This document shows positions 1 to 6,579 of a DNA stretch of 42,713 nt, one piece after another. Positions within the stretch are counted from its first letter, which is position 1. Every line of letters begins with the position of its first letter. The notes beneath the pieces are model-generated. The model did not search any database and was not told the DNA's origin. It was given only the letters and a program-made list of their open reading frames with translations. The stretch comes from Chitinophagales bacterium. Its GTDB lineage: Bacteria; Bacteroidota; Bacteroidia; Chitinophagales; Saprospiraceae. Made by a program: the position numbers and the translations under genes. The DNA lies in assembly GCA_017303875.1 (NCBI GenBank), contig JAFLBP010000044.1, positions 1 to 42,713 of the forward strand, given 5' to 3'.

Positions 1-57
1 CACGATTTCAAGCTTCTGCTCTTTCGTGAACTTCCTTCTCATCTGTGACATATTCAT
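1..57 (-). CDS. IS3-family transposase OrfA, N-terminal fragment (cut by window edge)
   Basis: Only the first 19 codons are visible; the rest lies outside the window. They contain RRKFTKEQKLEIV, the usual start of the helix-turn-helix OrfA protein of IS3-family elements, which binds the element ends. The ATG is at 57 and the gene reads out of the window, away from CRISPR array 1. The family call rests on this short motif alone, so it is likely but not certain. Confidence 0.6.
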   Translation of the reverse strand, partial: MNMSQMRRKFTKEQKLEIV

Positions 58-130
58 GCGTTTTAAAAAGTGAAATTACAGCTTTTTTAAAACTTATCTT
101 TGTGTCCACTTTTTTGACGAAGTGCAACCA
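1..130 (-). mobile_element. End of an IS3-like insertion sequence next to array 1
   Basis: The transposase start at 57 is followed by about 45 bp of AT-rich sequence and then TGTCCACTTTTTTGACG near 103-119, which resembles an IS3-family terminal inverted repeat. The outer boundary cannot be fixed because the other end is not in the window; it probably lies between about 103 and 130. At most 20-45 bp then remain before the first CRISPR repeat at 150, so the element may have replaced or separated sequence that once flanked the array. Confidence 0.45.
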
Positions 131-149
131 TCAACGGCGATCAAATCAA

Positions 150-1714
150 GTTTCAATCCTCGTAAATCTGGAGAATGGCTGGAAGGGGTGGACGTGACCT
201 ATCAGCAGGATTTCCAGTTTTTGTTTCAATCCTCGTAAATCTGGAGAATGGCTGGAAGAATTCTGAACAATTGTTCGGACCAGAAGGGATGACTGAAGTT
301 TCAATCCTCGTAAATATGGAGTATGGCTGGAAGCCGATTTGGCAAAAGCCAGAGTTAGGTTGATCTCCCCGCGTTTCAATCCTCGTAAATATGGAGTATG
401 GCTGGAAGCTGCCGGCGGTGAGTTCGCAAGCCGTGGCTTGCCTATTGTTTCAATCCTCGTAAATATGGAGTATGGCTGGAAGCCGGGAAAAGGTCGGGAA
501 AACGGAACCCTTTACTACTTGTTTCAATCCTCGTAAATATGGAGTATGGCTGGAAGCTTTTGCTCATACTTTTAGTAGGGCAAAGTTTGATGTTTCAATC
601 CTCGTAAATATGGAGTATGGCTGGAAGACGCTCTTTTTGATGACGTGTTTATCTTCTTTCTTTTGTTTCAATCCTCGTAAATATGGAGTATGGCTGGAAG
701 ATCATCGGTTTCATGCAGAACCGTGCTTTAAAGCAGTTTCAATCCTCGTAAATATGGAGTATGGCTGGAAGCAAAAATACTGTGTCATGAAAGTAATAGC
801 TTTTATGTTTCAATCCTCGTAAATATGGAGTATGGCTGGAAGTTGGTCGCCACAACCCTAAAAACTCTACACTCAAACTGTTTCAATCCTCGTAAATATG
901 GAGTATGGCTGGAAGTCCAGGAGGAGGTAGGGGTTTAGATTTCACTCTGGAAAGTTTCAATCCTCGTAAATATGGAGTATGGCTGGAAGTCCTTGGCATT
1001 ATTGCCATTTTCTCCAACTGTAAAGTTTCAATCCTCGTAAATATGGAGTATGGCTGGAAGTGGGAAGGATGTACACCGCCGAACGCTCAAATTACAGGGT
1101 TTCAATCCTCGTAAATATGGAGTATGGCTGGAAGTTGGTAAATCAAGTACCATCTGAGAAGAATAAACTGTTTCAATCCTCGTAAATATGGAGTATGGCT
1201 GGAAGACGATGAAGAAGATTCGGAGCCTGCACCGACGAGAGTTTCAATCCTCGTAAATATGGAGTATGGCTGGAAGCTGAAAAGTCAGAACAAAAAGCAG
1301 CAGAAAACCCTGGTTTCAATCCTCGTAAATATGGAGTATGGCTGGAAGCGTACTTTTAACTGGAGATTTTGGCGCTCCATGTAGAAGTTTCAATCCTCGT
1401 AAATATGGAGTATGGCTGGAAGCTTGACCGCCACCTACGAAAAGAAAGAGGAGAAAAAGTTTCAATCCTCGTAAATCTGGAGAATGGCTGGAAGTCGCGA
1501 CAGCGAAGGGGTTCTGCAGATCGTGATCAAGTTTCAATCCTCGTAAATCTGGAGAATGGCTGGAAGTTTGAACCAACCGTCATCGCTGGCCCTGCTGTCA
1601 AAAAGTTTCAATCCTCGTAAATCTGGAGAATGGCTGGAAGAATCACTTTTGGCATTACATCGGAGAGTTTATTGGATTGTTTCAATCCTCGTAATTCTGG
1701 AGAATGGTTGAAAA
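150..1714 (-). CRISPR. CRISPR array 1: 22 repeats of 36 bp, 21 spacers
   Basis: Repeats start at 150, 223, 298, 373, 447, 521, 592, 665, 736, 807, 880, 954, 1025, 1099, 1170, 1241, 1313, 1387, 1459, 1531, 1605 and 1679; spacers are 35-39 bp. On the plus strand the repeat begins GTTTCAATCC and ends GGCTGGAAG. Read on the minus strand it ends in ATTGAAAC, the usual 8-nt 5' tag of type III crRNAs, hence the strand given. Two repeat versions exist that differ at two positions: ATCTGGAGAATGG in repeats 1, 2 and 19-21, ATATGGAGTATGG in repeats 3-18. Repeat 22 is degenerate (extra changes near its middle and at its right end). The array lies directly downstream of the csm operon terminator. No minus-strand promoter is evident, so transcription direction and activity are uncertain. 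Confidence 0.97.
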
Positions 1715-1727
1715 CGGAATCTTCACT

Positions 1728-1782
1728 AAAAAACATAAGCCCTGATTTTCAGCAATTCTATTCCGATTGCTGAAAATCAGGG
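1728..1782 (-). terminator. Perfect 17-bp hairpin after the csm operon
   Basis: CCCTGATTTTCAGCAAT at 1740-1756 pairs perfectly with 1766-1782 across a 9-nt loop. On the minus strand the stem is followed after a few bases by six T (A-run 1728-1733 on the plus strand). This fits an intrinsic terminator about 50 bp after the stop of the last operon gene. It also implies that array 1 is not simply read through from the operon. Confidence 0.7.
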
Positions 1783-1832
1783 TCTAAATATAGCATTCCG
1801 ATATGTCAATGAACGCAGTAATTCCCGGCTTA

Positions 1833-2438
1833 TTAGTTGGGGCGCATTTTTTGCGATTTTGATGGGGTATATCCTTGTGTCATTGAAATAGATCCATCCT
1901 GATGATACTGGTAATAGAATTCTTCACACCCATTTTCAAGACGCGTTTTAAAAGCCAATTTCCCTGCATCATCCTCAGCATCCGGCTCCGGCAAGGTTTT
2001 TAAATAATACGTGAAAATATAAGAATTGAACTTGGTATTATCCGACTTATTCGATTGAACGCCTAACTTTTGAAAATTGAAATATGGTTCAAAAGCCAGG
2101 CGCTGGCAGCGCGACATTTGTTGGCCAATCTGTAAAGCCCAGGTTCGCGCATCGGATTCATTTATTAGTATCGCATCATAGCAAACCATCACATTCCTGC
2201 CTTGCCAAACAAATTCTACGGTCATGCGCTTGGGAAGATTTTCTACCCATTCCCGCCTGATACCATTGAACCACAGTACAATTGCGAGAAAAAGAGTACC
2301 CACCCCTGCAATTGCTTCAAACCAGTCAATGCTGTTTCCCCATTCCTGGTTACAAATGCTGGCTAAAATCAATCCGGCAAAAATAAGCAGTCCTGCTACA
2401 ATCTGAATTTTGTAATGCCTCCAGGCAAAAGTTATCAT
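1833..2438 (-). CDS. Two-helix membrane protein, last gene of the csm operon; candidate type III effector
   Basis: This 201-residue protein is not recognised as a named family. It has two hydrophobic helices at about residues 11-29 and 42-59, joined by a short polar loop, then a soluble domain of about 140 residues (61-201) rich in aromatic residues. The RR-EW after helix 2 suggests that both the N-terminus and the C-terminal domain are cytosolic. It starts 21 bp after csm5 on the same strand and is followed by a terminator, so it is very probably co-transcribed with the csm genes. Two N-terminal helices plus a cytosolic domain is also the layout of Csx23, a membrane effector of other type III systems that senses cyclic tetra-adenylate, but I see no sequence similarity that proves kinship. 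A role in membrane damage or depolarisation after target recognition is inference. Confidence 0.8.
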   Translation of the reverse strand: MITFAWRHYKIQIVAGLLIFAGLILASICNQEWGNSIDWFEAIAGVGTLFLAIVLWFNGIRREWVENLPKRMTVEFVWQGRNVMVCYDAILINESDARTWALQIGQQMSRCQRLAFEPYFNFQKLGVQSNKSDNTKFNSYIFTYYLKTLPEPDAEDDAGKLAFKTRLENGCEEFYYQYHQDGSISMTQGYTPSKSQKMRPN

Positions 2439-2459
2439 TTGTCGTAGTTTATGATGCGG

Positions 2460-3563
2460 TTAAACAATCGTCAGTTTCACAAAACCCAACGGAAGCCCTT
2501 CCTCTACAAAACGCGTCGTTTTGGGATACAACAAGCCATCGTACTTAGGCGGACGCAAAGATCGGATCAAATCATCGTAGTCACGTTCGTTCATGGCACC
2601 GTGCCAGTCGCCGGTCATGGAGCGGAAGCCGCTGCCCCATCCGAGGCGCAGAATACACTCATTGGCTTCGCAGGAGCCAAGCAAGCCAATAATTCGGTCT
2701 AATTCGTCCGGATAAGGCTCAAAACCGTTGGGCAAATCTTCATTGGCCCAATAATCCGATTCATCGGAAACCAGCCGTTCGGTGTAGGCATTCACCAATT
2801 TGAACAATTCCGGTATGCTCAGTCGCTCGGTATACTGCTTGAAGGTGTCGGTACCTTTTGCGCGTTCCAGCAGCAAATCATTAAATCGCATTTCATAGAA
2901 TGCACTTTGTCCGGCCGGTATCGCTTCAATCAAAGTATCGGGACTTGTGCCCTTACCCTCGCCGCGATCAATTCGCCAGTTTTTGCCTTTCAAATTGACA
3001 AGTTGGGTCTGAAAAACGGCCGTATTGTTAAAATACGCATCCCCAACCTGCAACAGTCTGAAAATGTCGTGATTCGGGTCGGAGCCAAAAAGCTGTTTTT
3101 GGAGGCTACTGTCGCTCCAGCGCATTTTGCCCCTGTCATCGCGGCCCAATTTGTAGCGATCTTTCACCAATTGCTTATTATCGAGCAGGGTTTCTGCCCA
3201 AACCGTTGTACGTAACGCCCCTTTGAGCGACGAACCCGGCAATAAGGCCTGCCCGTTCCCGCTGCGTATTTGTTCCCGTATTGGCTTCTCCACAGGTTTA
3301 CGACTGGGTATGGTTCGGGCTGCCAATTCTGCACTGCTCCGATTGCGCAATTGTGGTATCTTCTGGAGTATGTTCTCGCCTTTTTCAATACAGGAAACCC
3401 AAAGATCAAGATGCTCTTCGCCGATCAGGTTAAGCACCTTTTCCGGATCAAGCACCGCAACTAATTTTTCCTGCGGCAGGGCGACATACTCGAAGCCGCC
3501 TTGTATTTCCCTGCCGGAACCAACGTGTACCGGGGTAAGGGTAGTAATTTTAATCTTCATCAT
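2460..3563 (-). CDS. csm5: Csm5, RAMP subunit of the type III-A complex
   Basis: This 367-residue protein caps the 3' end of the crRNA in the Csm complex. It begins with a RAMP strand and TPVHVGSG, carries LPGSSLKGALRTTVW (about residues 107-121), the glycine-rich RAMP motif with its following helix, and a second glycine-rich stretch, LGWGSGFRS, near residue 310. These are standard Csm5 features and the length is normal. The gene overlaps the end of the DUF4145 gene by 14 bp and is followed after 21 bp by the membrane-protein gene. Two ATG codons are adjacent at 3563 and 3560; either may be used. Confidence 0.93.
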   Translation of the reverse strand: MMKIKITTLTPVHVGSGREIQGGFEYVALPQEKLVAVLDPEKVLNLIGEEHLDLWVSCIEKGENILQKIPQLRNRSSAELAARTIPSRKPVEKPIREQIRSGNGQALLPGSSLKGALRTTVWAETLLDNKQLVKDRYKLGRDDRGKMRWSDSSLQKQLFGSDPNHDIFRLLQVGDAYFNNTAVFQTQLVNLKGKNWRIDRGEGKGTSPDTLIEAIPAGQSAFYEMRFNDLLLERAKGTDTFKQYTERLSIPELFKLVNAYTERLVSDESDYWANEDLPNGFEPYPDELDRIIGLLGSCEANECILRLGWGSGFRSMTGDWHGAMNERDYDDLIRSLRPPKYDGLLYPKTTRFVEEGLPLGFVKLTIV

Positions 3564-4320
3564 CTAAGGGTGTGTTTTTTCGTTTATCTTTCAAGCCCTC
3601 AAGTTTTTCACCTTTATGCTTGATTACATAAATGCTTTCCAGTGTATTTTCAATTATTTCAATTGCCAACTTCAGTTCTTCCTCCGATGGCTTCTCTAAT
3701 TGATGAACTGCCTCATTACCTAAAAACCGGAGTTCGTGTAGGCTATTGGCATTGGGCTTAAGTAGCAAGCCTAATTCTACAAGACCTTCGATTTTGCCAT
3801 CAAGATTACTGGATTTCTTACGTTTGATAACGCCATCCAAATCCAGTTTGGGGACACCTTTTTTATCATACTCAATCACTGATCCAAAATTAACGCCTCT
3901 ATCATTGCATATACCTTCGATTATAGCTCTAATACCCGCCGAACAAAGGACTTTTAATTTTCGATTATAAGTGTCAATTACTTCTTTGTATAAATTAAAT
4001 ATTTTCTTTGGAATATCTGTTTTGGTAAACTTAAGTTGTCTCTCATTTATGTCAATTACTGGATAAAATTTTTCATCCTTCATTTGTGAATCTGATCCAG
4101 AGTAAACAACAGTATACTCTCGATAAGAAACGGTATCACAACCTTGACACACCATTATTTGATAATGACACTCTTCATAATAGCTAGAACTATCATTATA
4201 GTCATAGCTGTCAGAGGTAGACCACGGGTATACCTGCTGAACATGAGTTTGGACAACTTTATGATTAGTACTGCCTTTACATTTAATGCAGTTTATTTTC
4301 TTGGTCTTGGTGTCGCTCAT
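3550..4320 (-). CDS. Zinc-ribbon/DUF4145 protein embedded between csm4 and csm5
   Basis: This 256-residue protein has an N-terminal zinc-ribbon pattern with Cys11, Cys14, Cys58 and Cys61, and a C-terminal DUF4145 domain recognised by LRFLGNEAVH (about residues 197-206) and the helix that follows. The GN-x3-H core resembles the RN-x3-H motif of HEPN ribonucleases with Gly in place of Arg, so catalysis cannot be assumed. DUF4145 proteins occur in restriction and other defence contexts, but their activity is poorly defined. The gene starts 3 bp after csm4 and overlaps csm5 by 14 bp, so it is translated as part of the Cas operon. It is clearly richer in A+T than its neighbours, which suggests later insertion into the operon. 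A role as accessory nuclease, adaptor or regulator of the Csm complex is inference. Confidence 0.88.
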   Translation of the reverse strand: MSDTKTKKINCIKCKGSTNHKVVQTHVQQVYPWSTSDSYDYNDSSSYYEECHYQIMVCQGCDTVSYREYTVVYSGSDSQMKDEKFYPVIDINERQLKFTKTDIPKKIFNLYKEVIDTYNRKLKVLCSAGIRAIIEGICNDRGVNFGSVIEYDKKGVPKLDLDGVIKRKKSSNLDGKIEGLVELGLLLKPNANSLHELRFLGNEAVHQLEKPSEEELKLAIEIIENTLESIYVIKHKGEKLEGLKDKRKNTPLDDED

Positions 4321-4323
4321 ATA

Positions 4324-5355
4324 CTAAAATTTTATAGGTAAAAACATTCCCCTTCCATCACGCCAAACGGGATGCTTCACGTCTGTGCGCGGGTCGAGAT
4401 CAACAAAATCGCCCTGAGGTTTCAGGCCATTCTGAAATGCCAGTACTGCCCCTTCGGCAAACATCAGCACCGAACTTTTGCGCAGACGCATGTGCGCGGT
4501 ATCTTCAGGCGAAGAAACCCAACCGCCTCTTTTCAAAAGCTGATAATGACTTTTGTCTAAGTGCATTTGCTTTAAAAATTCCTGATCGTTTGGCCGGAAC
4601 AGGGAAAGGCTGACCCAGGCTTCACTTTGCTGTACTGCAGGAAAATTCAGCGTTTCCGGAGCGAATACCGCCTCAAAAGCGCCATTGCCGAGACTGCGTT
4701 GCAGGCCAATACCATTATCACCCAACAAACGGAAAAGCGCTTCGAGGTACGGAAAACCTTCGTTTTGCACCAAAACATACAAGCTGCGATCGGTATGGCC
4801 GGTCACCCTTTTACCATTGAAAACATTGGCCTGCCGTTTTCCCCGGGTATCAAAAAGCGGGCGTTCAACTGGATAAAGTTTTTCTAAATAAAATGGCGTG
4901 GAGCGGCTGTCAATCCGGTCAAGCAGTACCCGTTGAGTGGTGTCGGCTTCCCAGATTTTAGGCTCCAGCAGACGCTGGCCTTTCTCATCTTCTACAATTA
5001 ATTCAGCGGGCGGAACGGACTTGCCTTCCAGCAGCAGATCAAAGTGCTTTTTTTGCAGCCAGGTGATTTTTTTGAAGATTTTTCGCAATTCCGGCTTGCT
5101 TTCGGGCTGCCAGTGGCTTGGTTTGGGCAACCAGTAGCCATCCGTCTCCGTCCATGGAAAGGCACTGGAAATCAATACTTTATTGCGAAAGTCTTCTGCC
5201 GTGGCATGGTCAAAAAGCTGTAAAGCGCAAACATACAAGGCCGCCTGTAACGTATCGCTGTGCAGCATTTGCTCACTGCTTTCAAAGGTATTGGGCTTGC
5301 CTCTGGACAGGTGCAAAGGCTGCCGGAAATGTAGTCGAACAATTTGATAACTCAT
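4324..5355 (-). CDS. csm4: Csm4, RAMP subunit holding the crRNA 5' tag
   Basis: This 343-residue Cas5-like RAMP protein binds the 5' tag of the crRNA and contacts Cas10. The N-terminus LHFRQPLHLSRG followed by SSEQMLHSDTLQAALY (about residues 27-42) is the characteristic Csm4 opening, and GLQRSLGNGAF near residue 215 is the glycine-rich RAMP loop. The start codon overlaps the csm3 stop as ATGA, indicating translational coupling. The DUF4145 gene follows after 3 bp. Length is typical and nothing is missing. Confidence 0.93.
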   Translation of the reverse strand: MSYQIVRLHFRQPLHLSRGKPNTFESSEQMLHSDTLQAALYVCALQLFDHATAEDFRNKVLISSAFPWTETDGYWLPKPSHWQPESKPELRKIFKKITWLQKKHFDLLLEGKSVPPAELIVEDEKGQRLLEPKIWEADTTQRVLLDRIDSRSTPFYLEKLYPVERPLFDTRGKRQANVFNGKRVTGHTDRSLYVLVQNEGFPYLEALFRLLGDNGIGLQRSLGNGAFEAVFAPETLNFPAVQQSEAWVSLSLFRPNDQEFLKQMHLDKSHYQLLKRGGWVSSPEDTAHMRLRKSSVLMFAEGAVLAFQNGLKPQGDFVDLDPRTDVKHPVWRDGRGMFLPIKF

Positions 5356-6122
5356 TTGGGGAAGTATTTTTTGAAGTCGCCGGTGACGTCTTTTTCATCT
5401 GATTTCATCTCATAAAAGCTGCGGGAGCGCTCAACCACCTTGAGGCTGTCTGTCTCAAAGCGAATTTGTCCTGATCCGCGGGAGCCAGCAGCGCCGATAT
5501 AATCGTTTTGCAGCAATTGCATAGCCGAGAACAGATCCTCAATCAACTCCATTGCATTGTCCTGCTCATCAGGATTAATGGTATTTTCCTTGCTGCGGTC
5601 GTGGCCGTCAAAGAAATTGATGACGATTTCAAAATCAAACCTGGCGCCTGCCGGTACCCTCTCAAGCTGACGCGGCATGGCGCGGGAAGTAATGCGGTCA
5701 ATAACTACTTCCGTTTTGACTTCTGTAAAGGGAAGGTCGGCATTCTGGAAATAGCCGCTGTTTACCTGCTCTTTATCCAGATAAGCATCACGTACTACCA
5801 CACGGGAAGGACGCTGCTTTTTGCTGTCGCCTTTTACTGCATTGCCGAACAGACGGGCAGCCCGAAACCGCTGATCGGTAGTGGGGCCATTTTTCACAAT
5901 GCCCATTGGCTCGTCGCCAAGAGTACCTTCGCGCAGTTCGAGGAGCGAACGCATTTTACCTTTAAGAGAAGAACCCGGAATGTAAGGTTCGTTGGTAATC
6001 GGGTTGCGGATAACGCCTTTATCTACGCCACCGATACTCATGGCGGCATTGGTGCCGCCAATGGCAATACCGGTTACTGCGGTTATTTTTCCTGAAATGA
6101 TCAGTTTCTTATTGAGTTGCAT
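5352..6122 (-). CDS. csm3: Csm3, backbone RAMP and target-RNA nuclease
   Basis: This 256-residue backbone subunit lines the crRNA and cuts the bound target RNA at 6-nt intervals. The catalytic aspartate is present as Asp34 in IGGVDKGVIRNP, aligned with the known Csm3 active-site Asp. IPGSSLKGKMRSLLE (about residues 48-62) and GAAGSRGSGQIRF (about 212-224) are the expected RAMP loops. Slicing activity should therefore be intact. The gene starts 34 bp after csm2 and overlaps csm4 by 4 bp. Confidence 0.95.
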   Translation of the reverse strand: MQLNKKLIISGKITAVTGIAIGGTNAAMSIGGVDKGVIRNPITNEPYIPGSSLKGKMRSLLELREGTLGDEPMGIVKNGPTTDQRFRAARLFGNAVKGDSKKQRPSRVVVRDAYLDKEQVNSGYFQNADLPFTEVKTEVVIDRITSRAMPRQLERVPAGARFDFEIVINFFDGHDRSKENTINPDEQDNAMELIEDLFSAMQLLQNDYIGAAGSRGSGQIRFETDSLKVVERSRSFYEMKSDEKDVTGDFKKYFPK

Positions 6123-6156
6123 GATGCAATTATTTTAAACTTGAATAAAAAAGGGG

Positions 6157-6567
6157 TTAGTCGCGGCCACCATAAAATTTATGGTATGCAAGTGTTGCCT
6201 CCAGGAAGTCAACAAAGTGCTGAAATTGTTCCTTACTGGAAACCGCCTTGTGGGCCGTATCCATAACTTCTTTAAAATCGGAAATTCTGGATTTACCCAT
6301 TTTGGAGACCACACGTGCCTGCGCATACGCGAGCTTGGGGCGGAGCAGTAAAAATGATGGTCTGTCGTTTTCGTACCCTTTGGCCTGAATGCGACGCACC
6401 TCGCCAAAGTAGTTGCGAATCTGCGAGGTGGTCATTGCTTCTCTTCCGGGCCTATCTTGTTGAAGATCACAGAGGTGTTTACCGAAATTGTCTGCGAACT
6501 CAATTGTGGACTCATCAAGACCAGTCTGAATCCACTCTTTTTTGAATTTAGTTTTATCGAAAGTCAT
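6157..6567 (-). CDS. csm2: Csm2, small subunit of the type III-A complex
   Basis: This 136-residue, mostly helical protein stacks along the target RNA in the Csm filament. It shows the Csm2 signature TTSQIRNYFGEVRRI (about residues 46-60), LLLRPKLAYAQAR in the middle, and a C-terminus ending in AYHKFYGGRD. Its presence, rather than Cmr5, assigns the locus to subtype III-A. It lies 12 bp downstream of cas10 and 34 bp upstream of csm3. Confidence 0.93.
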   Translation of the reverse strand: MTFDKTKFKKEWIQTGLDESTIEFADNFGKHLCDLQQDRPGREAMTTSQIRNYFGEVRRIQAKGYENDRPSFLLLRPKLAYAQARVVSKMGKSRISDFKEVMDTAHKAVSSKEQFQHFVDFLEATLAYHKFYGGRD

Positions 6568-6579
6568 ATTGCAACGTTT

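Noticed and set aside
146..1620. Open frames running through array 1
   Set aside because: They are translations of the repeats (recurring VSILVNMEYGWK) and have no independent coding evidence.
3223..3567. Plus-strand frame opposite csm5
   Set aside because: No domain or promoter, and full overlap with an intact csm5.
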